A DNA stretch of 64,000 nt from the NCBI RefSeq assembly GCF_014199435.1, contig NZ_JACIJP010000001.1, forward strand, positions 806,001 to 870,000, written 5' to 3'. The DNA comes from Sphingobium subterraneum (lineage in GTDB: Bacteria; Pseudomonadota; Alphaproteobacteria; Sphingomonadales; Sphingomonadaceae). The position numbers and the translations under genes are program-made. The notes beneath the pieces were generated by a model. The model worked only from the letters and a program-made list of their open reading frames with translations, had not been told where the DNA came from and did no database searches. This document shows positions 44,688 through 53,899 of the stretch, piece after piece (position 1 is the stretch's first letter; the number at the start of each line of letters is the position of its first letter).

Positions 44688-45024
44688 TCTCCACCGGCAA
44701 GGCGCGTGACCCTTATTGTCTAAGTTGCGCTGGTGTGCCGGCGCTTCGGAGACGCCTGTTGCCGGTTATCGGGACGCCTGTGCGACCAACGGAAAAATGA
44801 ACGACACTCATAATTGAAGATAACTATTGACAGAACACTGTCAAATTGACGATGCTCTGTCATCGCGATAGCAGCTGCTCAAGAGCAGACGTAAACTGTC
44901 GTGAGAGGAGATCGCCTTCGGCAGAGACCGAAGGGTAAAAAAGAGAATTGGCTTCGGAGCCTGCAAAGGATCGCCATCCTTCGGCTCATGGATGCACTCT
45001 TCTCGTAAATGGGGAGGTTATAGC
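44688..45024. other. Gap between TAXI-like gene and second TonB receptor
   Basis: A 337-bp stretch without a gene. It contains the tandem TGACA-type operator at 44828-44862 and the presumed receptor promoter. A GC-rich segment after the TAXI-like gene may hold a terminator, but I see no clean hairpin. Confidence 0.4.
44828..44862. promoter_or_regulatory. Tandem MarR-type operator upstream of TonB receptor
   Basis: TGACA-N6-TGTCA (44828-44843), extended by flanking T and A to TTGACA-N6-TGTCAA, is followed exactly 19 bp on by TGACG-N6-TGTCA (44847-44862). This is the best-preserved tandem pair of the four sites. Confidence 0.65.
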
Positions 45025-47427
45025 ATGTCTCGCAAGACAATGTTGATTTCGGCAAGTGCCTTTGTCCTGGCACTTTCGTTCCATACAAATCCGGCAGCCG
45101 CGCAGAACGAAGCAACTGGCTCCGCTGCCACCCCGCAGGCCGGTTCGTCAGACGGACTGGAGGAAATTGTCGTCACCGCCCAGCGGCGCAGCGAGAGCTT
45201 GCAGCGTGCGGCGGTTGCAGTGACCGCACTCAACGCGGAGTCGCTCGAACGGCAGGCAATAACGTCTGCTGCGGCCCTGACGGTAGCCGTACCTGCGCTT
45301 CAGGCCTCAAACCAGGCGGGTGCCACGACATTCTATATTCGCGGGATCGGCGCCGCCGCCTATAATCCGTATACCGAACCTGCCGTCGCCTTCAATATGA
45401 ACGGCGTTTACATCTCCCGCCCAACCGCAGTGAATGGCCAGTTCTTCGACGTTCAGCGCGTTGAAGTGCTCAAGGGACCGCAGGGCACGCTCTACGGACG
45501 AAATGCGACCGGCGGCGCGGTCAATCTCATTTTCCGCAAGCCGGACTATGGGCAGTTCAATGGAACATTTGGCGCGACCTACGGGAATTATGATGAAGTG
45601 CTGCTCAATGGCGCGCTCAATGTGCCTGTGGGCGAAAACGGCGCCTTGCGCGTGGCGTTCCAGACCGAGGATCATGACGGCTACTTCAAAGACGGGACCG
45701 ACGATGCGAAGGATCGCGCATTCCGCGTGTCGCTGGGAGCGCAACTGACACCGGACCTGACCGTCAACGTTGTGGGCGACTATGCGGACATCGGTGGCAA
45801 GGGCGGCGGCGGCTCGTTCCTGGGCATCAATGGCAAGGTGTTTGATAACTTCCTCAATGTGGGCGGCGGTAACCGCATCGCCTTTGGCAACCTCAACGGT
45901 GCGGTGATCCCACCGACGCGCGTCGGCCTGGGCAATCCGGCTTACACCGCGTTGTACAATGGACACTTTCTCAACTTCATTACACCGGGTCTGGTGGCTC
46001 CGCTTCCCCAATATCTCTCGAAGATGGATACCCAGGCGGGTGGAGTGATGGCGGAATTCAATCTGAAGACCTCTTTGGGCACCGTGACGTTCATTCCTGC
46101 CTATCGCGAACTCCACACCGACAATTTCATGACGATGATCAGTCATTGGCTTGTCGATCGGACCGACCAAAAGCAGACTTCTCTCGAGCTGCGCCTGGCA
46201 TCCGACGACGCGCAGCCGCTCCGCTACGTCCTGGGGGCCTATTACTTCAACGAAAGCGCAGACTTCCTGATCGAACCCGACAACCAGTTCGTCGGCGTTG
46301 TGCAGGAACAAGGCAATGTCTCAACCAAGACCGCAGCGGCCTTCGGCCAACTTACCTACGCGCTTAACGACACGCTGCGCCTGACGGGTGGGCTGCGTTA
46401 CACCTGGGAAAAGAAAGGCATTGATGGAACGCACGGCATCGGGATCCCCGCTTCCTTCACCAGTGGTCCCAACCTCAATCCGCTGATTGTGGTGCCTGCG
46501 GCGCCAGAAATCATCATCGACACCACCCGGACCTTTAAATCGGCAACCTGGAAAGCCGGCGTGGAATGGGACGCCGGTCCTCAGTCGCTGGTCTATGCCA
46601 ACGTGGGTACGGGTTTCAAGGCTGGGGGTTTCTTCTTCGCCCAGTCCAACAATTCCTACGATCCCGAGAAAGTGACGTCCTATGTGCTCGGCACAAAGAA
46701 CCGCTTCCTCAACAACCGGCTGCAGTTCAACCTGGAAGCCTATTACCTCAAATATCGCAATCAACAGTTGGCGCACCTCGCATTCGTACAGGGGCTCGAC
46801 CCCACGCGTCCGGTCACCGGTTTCCCGACAGAGAATGTGGGCAGCTCGACAATCTACGGCTTCGAGGCGTCTGTAGAGTTCAAACCCGTCCGTAAGTTGC
46901 TGCTGGGCGTCGACGTCAATTACACGCATTCGCGCTACGACGAGTTCAAATACACCGTGCCGGACATTTCACTCCTGCCCGCGCTGGGCCTGCCTTCCGG
47001 CACATTGCTGCCGAGCACGGGCTGCGCATTCAGCCTGTCAGGAGCGACCTACACAATCAATTGCAGCGGACGGCAGATGTTCCAGTCACCGGAGTGGGTT
47101 ATCAGCGGTCGTGCATCCTATACCATCGATCTTGGTTCTGGGGGATCACTGGTGCCTGCCGTGCAGTCACGCTACGAAAGTGCGCGCTGGCTATCGGATT
47201 CGTTCCTTCCCGAAACGCATGTTGGCAGCAATACCCGCACGGACGCGTCGCTAACCTACAACGCGCCAGGCGATCATTGGAGCATTGCAGCGTACGTCAA
47301 CAACATCGAGAATGATGACGTTCCGTCCAATGTATTCCTGAACAGCTCGCACCCTATCATCCCGTTCGTTTCGGCAACACTACGCCCACCACGGACCTAC
47401 GGAATTCGGGCACGGGTCAATTTTTAG
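45025..47427 (+). CDS. TonB-dependent outer-membrane receptor
   Basis: This is an 800-residue protein. GGGGAGG precedes the ATG at 45025, and a signal peptide (SASAFVLALSF..., cleavage after AAA near residue 27) follows. The TonB box is LEEIVVTAQRRSES. The plug contains GPQGTLYGRNATGGAVN, and the barrel ends GIRARVNF. The promoter holds the tandem TGACA operator, so uptake is tied to the MarR regulon. The likely cargo is the aromatic compound degraded by the neighbouring cupin and hydroxyquinol genes; specificity cannot be read. Confidence 0.92.
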   Translation: MSRKTMLISASAFVLALSFHTNPAAAQNEATGSAATPQAGSSDGLEEIVVTAQRRSESLQRAAVAVTALNAESLERQAITSAAALTVAVPALQASNQAGATTFYIRGIGAAAYNPYTEPAVAFNMNGVYISRPTAVNGQFFDVQRVEVLKGPQGTLYGRNATGGAVNLIFRKPDYGQFNGTFGATYGNYDEVLLNGALNVPVGENGALRVAFQTEDHDGYFKDGTDDAKDRAFRVSLGAQLTPDLTVNVVGDYADIGGKGGGGSFLGINGKVFDNFLNVGGGNRIAFGNLNGAVIPPTRVGLGNPAYTALYNGHFLNFITPGLVAPLPQYLSKMDTQAGGVMAEFNLKTSLGTVTFIPAYRELHTDNFMTMISHWLVDRTDQKQTSLELRLASDDAQPLRYVLGAYYFNESADFLIEPDNQFVGVVQEQGNVSTKTAAAFGQLTYALNDTLRLTGGLRYTWEKKGIDGTHGIGIPASFTSGPNLNPLIVVPAAPEIIIDTTRTFKSATWKAGVEWDAGPQSLVYANVGTGFKAGGFFFAQSNNSYDPEKVTSYVLGTKNRFLNNRLQFNLEAYYLKYRNQQLAHLAFVQGLDPTRPVTGFPTENVGSSTIYGFEASVEFKPVRKLLLGVDVNYTHSRYDEFKYTVPDISLLPALGLPSGTLLPSTGCAFSLSGATYTINCSGRQMFQSPEWVISGRASYTIDLGSGGSLVPAVQSRYESARWLSDSFLPETHVGSNTRTDASLTYNAPGDHWSIAAYVNNIENDDVPSNVFLNSSHPIIPFVSATLRPPRTYGIRARVNF

Positions 47428-47733
47428 GCATCAGGCCGGGGTGGTTTTTGCTCTCAGCGAAGGCGCGGCAGATCTTTTGACTGCCGCGCCAAAGGCACCA
47501 TCCCACTATCGAAGGGAACAACTGGCTCGGCTGCGTCCGGCTCCGGATCGTGTGTGCTCTTCAGCATACCCGACGTAGACCCCGCGTTCGATGCCCCGTC
47601 GCGGTCCGTGTAGGTTTGATGCCAAGTAATTTCGATCCAGACGCGCGACAATATTGACATATTTCTGTCGTTATGACAAAAATTGTCTTTTCTATTGGCA
47701 AAGGAACCCGGCTGCCGAGTTCCGAGGGAAAGC
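47428..47733. other. Gap between TonB receptor and cupin pair
   Basis: A 306-bp stretch without a gene on the plus strand. A 127-codon minus frame across it lacks family features. It contains the operator at 47655-47687 close to the cupin start. Confidence 0.4.
47655..47688. promoter_or_regulatory. Candidate MarR operator upstream of cupin pair
   Basis: TGACA-N6-TGTCG (47655-47670) is followed, again 19 bp on, by TGACA-N5-TGTCT (47674-47688). The second site ends 45 bp before the first cupin ATG. Confidence 0.6.
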
Positions 47734-48390
47734 ATGATGATGAAGGCGACCGTCAGCGATACCAGTACGGGCAAGGTGCCGCTCAAGATAAATGTGTTCC
47801 AGTTCGTCCAGACCGCCAATGCCCAGCTTGCCCCCATGTTTCCTTATACCGATCCGGGTGCGATTGTTCCATGCGCTGCGGCATTTGAGAGCGACGGAAA
47901 GGGCACTCACATCGGCTATTTCGTACATGAAAATGTCGTTGACGAGATCGTGATTAACTACGCCAATACCGGCCGGATGCGTACGGGCGACGTATATGTC
48001 GGGCCGAAGGAGCACGGCGTGGGCGGAGACTCCGACGAAGCCTACTTCGCGGTGCAGGTTATTACGCAGCGTCAGCTCGAAGAAGGCGAGCAATCTGAAG
48101 CCATGGCGTTCAATTGTGAGAACTGTGGGACCGAGGTCTACCGCTACCGCTACGACGAGACCGAGGGCAATGTTGGCGAAATCGCGGGGCTTTCCGCGCT
48201 TCCGACCATATTCGGATCGAACAGCTTCGCCCTTAATGTCAATGCGAACGAGGATCTGCGCACGTGCAAATCCTGCGGCCATGTCAGCCGCCCGTTCCCT
48301 TTGCATATTTGGGGTTGGTACGACTATGCGTTCCGCACCAATGTGGCGCGTAAGGCCGTTGAAGAATTCGAAGGGGCCATCGCATCGTGA
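47734..48390 (+). CDS. 3-hydroxyanthranilate-dioxygenase-like cupin with rubredoxin-type zinc tail, subunit A
   Basis: This is a 218-residue protein. The cupin part keeps a full ligand set spaced as in 3-hydroxyanthranilate 3,4-dioxygenase: H65 and E71 in FVHENVVDEI (His to Glu +6), and H94 in VGPKEHGVGG. The tail has C128/C131 (CENCG) and C178/C181 (CKSCG), a rubredoxin-like metal site found in bacterial 3-HAO. It is longer than 3-HAO and overall similarity is low. Three consecutive ATG codons start it after GAGGGAA. Its stop overlaps the start of subunit B by 4 bases. Confidence 0.6.
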   Translation: MMMKATVSDTSTGKVPLKINVFQFVQTANAQLAPMFPYTDPGAIVPCAAAFESDGKGTHIGYFVHENVVDEIVINYANTGRMRTGDVYVGPKEHGVGGDSDEAYFAVQVITQRQLEEGEQSEAMAFNCENCGTEVYRYRYDETEGNVGEIAGLSALPTIFGSNSFALNVNANEDLRTCKSCGHVSRPFPLHIWGWYDYAFRTNVARKAVEEFEGAIAS

Positions 48391-48965
48391 ACGCACCGCT
48401 TCCACCCGTACGCATCCGCCGCAAAAATACGTTCAACATCCTGCGCGAAGGGCAACGCCTCGCGTCATTCGACGAGTTCCCCATGTTGCGCCCGGAAGTT
48501 GATCCGCAGCTCCATGCCAGCATGAATTCGGTGGATCAGCCTTTCCATCTCGAATGCGAGAAGGACACCGTTGTCGCGCAGATGAGCGGACGATCGCGAA
48601 TTGAGTTCAAGGATGGCCCGACCCGCTTCTTCGATGCGGTACCTGGCGATTTGGTTTATGTACCCGGACGCGCCGTTCATCGCATACGGACAGTCGAACC
48701 AGGGCTGGTGTTGCGTTATAAGGCGAAGGATTCTGGCGGGGAGGCTGCGATCTGGTTGTGCGAAGGCTGCGGCGAGCAGCTGGCTCGGCACGAGTGGGAC
48801 AACGCCGCCGAAACCCCGCAAGAACAATATCAAACCGGCTGTGAACGGTTCAACAGCGATGCCAGCAAACGGCGTTGCCCTTCCTGCGGGCGCGATCACG
48901 ATCCGATTGATCTGTCGCCATTCCGTTGGCAGGCGATTTCAGAGAAGATCGTGGAAGGGGATTGA
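48387..48965 (+). CDS. 3-hydroxyanthranilate-dioxygenase-like cupin with rubredoxin-type zinc tail, subunit B
   Basis: This is a 192-residue protein with GTG start inside the previous stop (GTGA). The cupin part has H54, D60 (at the glutamate position) and H98. The tail is clearly 3-HAO-like: C125/C128 in LCEGCGEQLAR and C164/C167 in ERFNSDASKRRCPSCG. Since subunit A keeps His-Glu-His and B has Asp, one may be catalytic and the other structural. The pair probably forms a heteromeric extradiol-type dioxygenase for an aminophenol or catechol. Function is inferred. Confidence 0.65.
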   Translation: MNAPLPPVRIRRKNTFNILREGQRLASFDEFPMLRPEVDPQLHASMNSVDQPFHLECEKDTVVAQMSGRSRIEFKDGPTRFFDAVPGDLVYVPGRAVHRIRTVEPGLVLRYKAKDSGGEAAIWLCEGCGEQLARHEWDNAAETPQEQYQTGCERFNSDASKRRCPSCGRDHDPIDLSPFRWQAISEKIVEGD

Positions 48966-49091
48966 ATTCCCTTCTGTCGAGCTGACCTTATCGCGCTCAA
49001 AACACGCTCCATGCCCGATTGCGTCCTGCCGCGCGCAGCGCGCTCGCCTCCAAACCGGATACAATGGGGGACTAACCCCAAAATTCGCGAA

Positions 49092-49168
49092 TGGTAGCGG
49101 AGGAGGGACTTGAACCCCCGACACGCGGATTATGATTCCGCTGCTCTAACCAGCTGAGCTACTCCGCC
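49092..49168 (-). tRNA. tRNA-Met (CAT), elongator type
   Basis: A 77-base cloverleaf on the minus strand. The acceptor stem GGCGGAG/CTCCGCT has a G-U first pair, the D-arm starts GCTCAG, and the anticodon stem GCGGA/TCCGC holds loop ATCATAA with anticodon CAT. The T-loop is GTTCAAG, and CCA is encoded. It resembles elongator tRNA-Met rather than initiator or lysidine tRNA-Ile. Its 3' end faces the catabolic region. Confidence 0.93.
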
Positions 49169-49363
49169 ACGTTGCCAAAACCGGCATAAACGCCCGTTCG
49201 AGACTGAAGCACCACAGCATAGTGCCGCCGCGGTCGGCGCGCTATACGAAGCCTTCCGGCCCGGGTCAACATCACTTTGACACGGGAATTGCGTCTTGTA
49301 TACGCCGTGTCCACAACGCGCCGCACACGAGCGCCCAATGAATCAAACAGGGGAATGGTATCG

Positions 49364-50593
49364 ATGGCCCATTATGATGTCCTGATCGTCGGAGCTGGCC
49401 ATGGTGGGGCGCAGGCGGCGCTGATGCTGCGCCAGCTCGGCTTTGAAGGATCGGTCGCGATGCTGGGAGACGAGCCCGAGCTGCCCTATGAGCGTCCTCC
49501 GCTGTCCAAGGAGTATATGGCGGGCGAAAAGACGTTCGAGCGTATCCTGATCCGCCCCGCCGCCTTCTGGGAAGAACGCACTGTCGACATGCTGCTGGGG
49601 CAGCGGGTAAAGCGCGTCGATCCGGCGGCGAAGATGGTGACAGTCGGCGACGACAGCGAAATCGGCTATGGCACGCTCATCTGGGCAACCGGCGGCAGCC
49701 CCCGCCCCCTTTCCTGCCCGGGCGGCGACGCGCGCGGCATTCATGGGGTACGCCGCCGCAGCGATGTCGACGCGATCATGGCGGATCTGCCGAGTGTCGA
49801 GCATGTCGTCGTCATCGGCGGCGGCTATATCGGGCTGGAAGCGGCTGCCGTCCTCACGAAGCTGGGCAAGAAGGTCACGCTGCTCGAAGCATTGGATCGG
49901 GTGCTGGCGCGCGTTGCGGGTGAGGAACTCTCCCGCTTTTATGAGGCGGAACACCGCGCGCATGGCGTAGACCTGCGCACCGGCACGATGGTGAGCGAAA
50001 TCGCCGTGGAGCATGGAGCGGCCAAGGGCGTCATCCTGAGCGACGGCACGCGGATCGATGCGGACATGATCATTGTCGGCATCGGGATCATCCCGGAAAC
50101 CGCCCCGCTGATCGCGGCCGGCGCAAGCGGCGGCAACGGCATCGATGTCGACGCCTATTGCCGCACCAGCCTGCCGGACATCTATGCAATCGGCGATTGC
50201 GCAGCCCATGCCAACCGCTTTGCGGGCGGCGCGCAGATGCGGCTGGAATCGGTCCAGAACGCCAATGACCAGGCGAAGGTCGCGGTCCAGCACATCGTCG
50301 GCGAGCCTACCGAATATAATGCGGTTCCATGGTTCTGGTCCAACCAGTATGACCTGAAGCTCCAGACCGTCGGGCTGTCAGGCGGCCATGACAAGACGAT
50401 CGTGCGCGGCGACCCCGCCAACCGCAGCTTTTCGGTCATTTACCTGAAGGCGGGCAAGTTTATCGCCATCGACGCGGTCAACGCGGTGAAGGATTATGTG
50501 CAGGCGCGCGCGCATGTGCTATCCGGGGCCGTCCTGAACCAGGCGCAGCTGGCCGATCCTGCGGTGCCGCTGAAGGAAGCGCAGCCCGCCTGA
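49364..50593 (+). CDS. FAD-dependent ferredoxin reductase
   Basis: This 409-residue CamA-type reductase is paralogous to the one at 41476. [19 protein letters not shown] (FAD), [29 protein letters not shown] (NAD(P)H) and [16 protein letters not shown] are present, with the C-terminal ferredoxin-facing domain. The ATG at 49364 has AGGGGA 9 bp before it. It lies on the core side of the tRNA with a small membrane-protein gene downstream, not in an obvious catabolic operon. It may serve P450 or Rieske systems elsewhere. Confidence 0.9.
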   Translation: MAHYDVLIVGAGHGGAQAALMLRQLGFEGSVAMLGDEPELPYERPPLSKEYMAGEKTFERILIRPAAFWEERTVDMLLGQRVKRVDPAAKMVTVGDDSEIGYGTLIWATGGSPRPLSCPGGDARGIHGVRRRSDVDAIMADLPSVEHVVVIGGGYIGLEAAAVLTKLGKKVTLLEALDRVLARVAGEELSRFYEAEHRAHGVDLRTGTMVSEIAVEHGAAKGVILSDGTRIDADMIIVGIGIIPETAPLIAAGASGGNGIDVDAYCRTSLPDIYAIGDCAAHANRFAGGAQMRLESVQNANDQAKVAVQHIVGEPTEYNAVPWFWSNQYDLKLQTVGLSGGHDKTIVRGDPANRSFSVIYLKAGKFIAIDAVNAVKDYVQARAHVLSGAVLNQAQLADPAVPLKEAQPA

Positions 50594-50654
50594 CCACAAT
50601 GGGCACGGCGGCGGCAGCCTTCCGATCGTTCCGGACGAGGGGAGGATGCATGCC

Positions 50655-51074
50655 ATGACAATCGAAAAAACATTCCGGCCGGTCGCGATCGCTTTTCTGA
50701 TCTGGAGCCTGATGGGCATTGCCGCCTATCTCACGCAGGTGACGATGGATACGGCGGAACTGGCGCGGTCGGACCCGTATCAGGCCCATATGTTCGAACA
50801 GATGCCCCACTGGGCCTGGGCGGCGTACGCTATCGCCGTGTGGAGCGAACTCGCCGGGTCGTTCGCTCTGTTGGCCCGGCGCGCATGGGCGACGCCGCTG
50901 TACCTGATCTCGCTGGTCGCGGTGCTCATCCAGTTTAGCTACGCGTTCGTCCTGACGGACCTGATCGCGGTCAAGGGTCTGGGCGCGGCGGTTTTCCCAG
51001 TGGTGATCATCGTCATCGGGCTGGCCCAATGGCTGTTCGCCCACGCGGCGGGAGCGAAGGGATTGTTCCGGTAG
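50655..51074 (+). CDS. Small integral membrane protein of unknown function
   Basis: This 139-residue protein has four predicted membrane spans (about 10-30, 55-78, 85-105, 112-130): AIAFLIWSLMGIAAYL, HWAWAAYAIAVWSELAGSFALL, ATPLYLISLVAVLIQFSYAFVL and GAAVFPVVIIVIGLAQWLF. GGGAGG lies 9 bp before the ATG at 50655 and abuts the ATG at 50646, so the later one is used. I do not recognise a family beyond four-helix small membrane proteins. Its stop lies 9 bp from that of convergent mltG. Confidence 0.7.
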   Translation: MTIEKTFRPVAIAFLIWSLMGIAAYLTQVTMDTAELARSDPYQAHMFEQMPHWAWAAYAIAVWSELAGSFALLARRAWATPLYLISLVAVLIQFSYAFVLTDLIAVKGLGAAVFPVVIIVIGLAQWLFAHAAGAKGLFR

Positions 51075-51083
51075 AGCCGCGGC

Positions 51084-52055
51084 CTACATCTCTCCGCGTG
51101 CGCGGCGGATCTCGAACCACTTGCGCACATTCTCATTATGCTGCTGCAGGGTGTCGGCGAAGATATGGCCGCCCCTGCCGTCTGCGACGAAGTACAGCGC
51201 TTTGGTCTTGGCCGGGTTCAGCACCGCCTCGATCGACGCCTTGCTCGGATTGGCGATCGGTCCCTTGGGCAGACCCGTCATCGCGTAGGTGTTATAGTCG
51301 TTGACGTCCTCGATCTCCGACCGGCGGATGCGGCGCCCCAGCGGTTTGCCTTTGGTGATCGGGTAGATGATCGTGGGGTCCGCCTGCAGCATCATCCCGG
51401 TGCGCAGCCGGTTGGAATAGACACCCGCCACCAGGGGTCGTTCGGCCGCTATGGCGGTTTCCTTCTCGACGATGCTGGCCAAAGTCACCGCCTGGTCCTT
51501 CGTCTTCGCGACGGTGGTCGGTGCGCGCTTCGCCCACGCCTCATCCAGCGCCTTGCGCATCGCACCCTGCATGCGGGCGAGCACGGCCTTGCGCGTCTCA
51601 CCCTTGTCATAGGCATAGGTGTCGGGAAGCACGCTGCCCTCTGCCGGTATGGACACCGGGCCGGTCAACTCCTCGGCCGCCATCAGCCGGTCGTAGACCA
51701 TGATCGATGGCATGCCTTCGGGCACCGTGACGAAGCGGTTGACGCCAATTCCACCCTGGATGATCGCCAGAATTTCGCGGTTGCTCGCGCCCTTTGGAAT
51801 CAGATATTCGCCCGCCTTGACCGTGCTGCCCCGCGCAAAGATTTTGGCGCGCAGCACGAAAGCATCGGCGGAGCGGATCAGCCCCGCCTTGCGAAGCTCG
51901 ACGGCTGTGCGCGTGAGGGACGCCCCATCGGGCACGACGAAGCTGCTGTCCTGTGGCGCGGGTCCACGCTCGGTCCAGCCGGACACGAAGTTCACGGCCA
52001 CCACGCCGAACAGCAGCAGGCCGATCAACAGGATGATGCAGCCGGCGCGACGCAT
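51084..52055 (-). CDS. mltG: Endolytic murein transglycosylase MltG
   Basis: This is a 323-residue inner-membrane protein with one N-terminal span (CIILLIGLLLFGVVAVNFV) and a YceG domain. The catalytic glutamate lies in LASIVEKETAI. QADPTIIYPITKG, YNTYAMTGLPKGPIANPSKASIEAVLNP and YFVADGRGGHIFADT are highly typical. It starts 7 bp after fabF, so they are co-transcribed, an arrangement known from other Proteobacteria with fab genes. It cleaves nascent peptidoglycan glycans to set their length. Confidence 0.95.
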   Translation of the reverse strand: MRRAGCIILLIGLLLFGVVAVNFVSGWTERGPAPQDSSFVVPDGASLTRTAVELRKAGLIRSADAFVLRAKIFARGSTVKAGEYLIPKGASNREILAIIQGGIGVNRFVTVPEGMPSIMVYDRLMAAEELTGPVSIPAEGSVLPDTYAYDKGETRKAVLARMQGAMRKALDEAWAKRAPTTVAKTKDQAVTLASIVEKETAIAAERPLVAGVYSNRLRTGMMLQADPTIIYPITKGKPLGRRIRRSEIEDVNDYNTYAMTGLPKGPIANPSKASIEAVLNPAKTKALYFVADGRGGHIFADTLQQHNENVRKWFEIRRARGEM

Positions 52056-52062
52056 GATGGTG

Positions 52063-53322
52063 TCAGATCGCCTTCATGACGAGGCTGGCGTTGGTGCCGC
52101 CGAAGCCGAAGCTGTTGTTGAGCACCGCCTTGACCTTGCGCTCCTTCGCCACATGCGGGACGAGATCGACGCCTGCACAACCTTCCGACGGATTATCGAG
52201 GTTGAGCGTCGGCGGCACGATCTGATCGCGCATGGCAAGGATGCAGAAAATGCTCTCCACCGCGCCTGCGCCGCCCAGAAGATGACCGATCGCCGATTTG
52301 GTGGACGACATCGACATCGTGCCGATCGCGTCGCCGAACAAGCGGCGCACCGCGCCTAGCTCCAGCTCGTCGCCCAGCGGGGTCGATGTACCATGCGCGT
52401 TGACATAATCGATGTCCGCGAGGCTCAGGCCCGACTTGCGCATCGCCATTTCCATCGAGCGGTATGCACCCGACCCTTCCGGATGCGGAGCCGTCACATG
52501 ATAGGCGTCGCCTGACAGGCCGTAGCCGACAACCTCGGCGTAGATCTTGGCTCCACGCGCCTTGGCATGCTCATATTCCTCGAGCACGACCACGCCCGCG
52601 CCCTCGCCCATGACGAAACCATCGCGCGCGACGTCATAGGGCCGCGACGCCTTTTCCGGCGTGTCGTTAAAGCTGGTGGAGAGCGCACGCGCCTGGCTGA
52701 ACCCGGCGATGCCAATGGGGCAGATGGTGCTTTCCGCACCGCCTGCCAGCATCACATCGGCGTCGTCCATCGCGATCATCCGCGCGGCGTCCCCAATGCT
52801 GTGCGCACCGGTCGAGCAGGCCGTCACGACCGCATGATTAGGGCCCATCAGACCGTATTTGATGCTGACCTGCCCGGAGATCAGGTTGATGAGGCGGCCA
52901 TGCACGAAGTGCGGGGAAACCCGGCGGGGTCCCTTTTCATGCAGCACCAGCGATTCGCTCTCGATGCCCGGCAGACCGCCGATGCCCGAGCCGATGGAGC
53001 AGCCTGCACGAAAGCGCTCCTGCTCCGACATATCGGTGAGGCCTGCATCTTCGAGCGCCTGTCCGGCGGCATCGATACCGAAAATGATGAACGGATCGAC
53101 CTGCCGCTGCACCTTGTGGTCCACGCGCAAATTGGGATCGAAGCCGTACTCATGGTCTGCGGGCTTTACCTCGCACGCGATGCGGCACACATAGTCCGTC
53201 GCGTCGAAATGCGTGATCGGCCCTGCGCCGCTGCGCGACGCGAGAATATTCTTCCAGGTCGTTTCGACATCGCCCCCTAGCGGGCTGACCATGCCAAGAC
53301 CGGTTACGACCACTCGACGCAT
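52063..53322 (-). CDS. fabF: 3-oxoacyl-ACP synthase II
   Basis: This is a 419-residue elongating beta-ketoacyl-ACP synthase. It has RRVVVTGLGMVSPLG, the active-site cysteine in VVTACSTGAHSIGDA, and histidines in VNAHGTSTPLGD and STKSAIGHLLGGAGAVE. GGGAG precedes the ATG. It condenses malonyl-ACP with growing acyl chains and lies between acpP and mltG. Confidence 0.97.
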   Translation of the reverse strand: MRRVVVTGLGMVSPLGGDVETTWKNILASRSGAGPITHFDATDYVCRIACEVKPADHEYGFDPNLRVDHKVQRQVDPFIIFGIDAAGQALEDAGLTDMSEQERFRAGCSIGSGIGGLPGIESESLVLHEKGPRRVSPHFVHGRLINLISGQVSIKYGLMGPNHAVVTACSTGAHSIGDAARMIAMDDADVMLAGGAESTICPIGIAGFSQARALSTSFNDTPEKASRPYDVARDGFVMGEGAGVVVLEEYEHAKARGAKIYAEVVGYGLSGDAYHVTAPHPEGSGAYRSMEMAMRKSGLSLADIDYVNAHGTSTPLGDELELGAVRRLFGDAIGTMSMSSTKSAIGHLLGGAGAVESIFCILAMRDQIVPPTLNLDNPSEGCAGVDLVPHVAKERKVKAVLNNSFGFGGTNASLVMKAI

Positions 53323-53527
53323 AACGTTGCTCCCTCAACCGGAAACTGGCCTCGCTCCCCGGCCTTGTTCCAATACCGCCCGCTGCGCTGGTCCGCCCCG
53401 CGGGACTCTATAAACTGGAATGGCGACCCTCATGCACGGGAGCATCCCGGCCGGAGAGCCGCCATCATCAGGCACCGCAGCGCGACGGGTTCCGTTCGAA
53501 ACCCGCACGTCGCCGGCTGGACAGCCC

Positions 53528-53761
53528 TTATTGCTTGCTTTCGATATAGTCGATCGCATCCTTGACGGTGCCGATCTTCTCAGCCGCGTCGTCGGGAATC
53601 TCGACACCGAATTCTTCTTCGAACGCCATGACGAGCTCAACGATGTCGAGGCTGTCTGCGCCCAGATCGTCGATGAAGCTGGCATCTTCGGTCACCTTTT
53701 CGGCTTCCACGCCCAGATGCTCCACAACGATTTTCTTTACGCGATCCGCAGTCTCACTCAT
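53528..53761 (-). CDS. acpP: Acyl carrier protein
   Basis: This is a 77-residue acidic four-helix protein. The phosphopantetheine-bearing serine is S37 in [18 protein letters not shown] precedes the ATG. It carries acyl chains for FabD, FabG and FabF encoded around it. The 205-bp gap before fabF may contain a separate promoter. Confidence 0.97.
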   Translation of the reverse strand: MSETADRVKKIVVEHLGVEAEKVTEDASFIDDLGADSLDIVELVMAFEEEFGVEIPDDAAEKIGTVKDAIDYIESKQ

Positions 53762-53899
53762 GAGTGGTCCTTCTTCTTTAGCCTATATGAACAAGCGTTA
53801 ATCGTCCTGTTTCACCCCCTGCCCTAGTGCCAAGGCGACCAAGAGGCAAGAGGCATACTCGACCATGTGGGGCAAAACAGCTTTGTCCTTCGGCCTGCC

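Noticed and set aside
1..49000. Mobile elements expected in a catabolic region
   Set aside because: No transposase, integrase, resolvase or insertion-sequence ends could be recognised in either strand.
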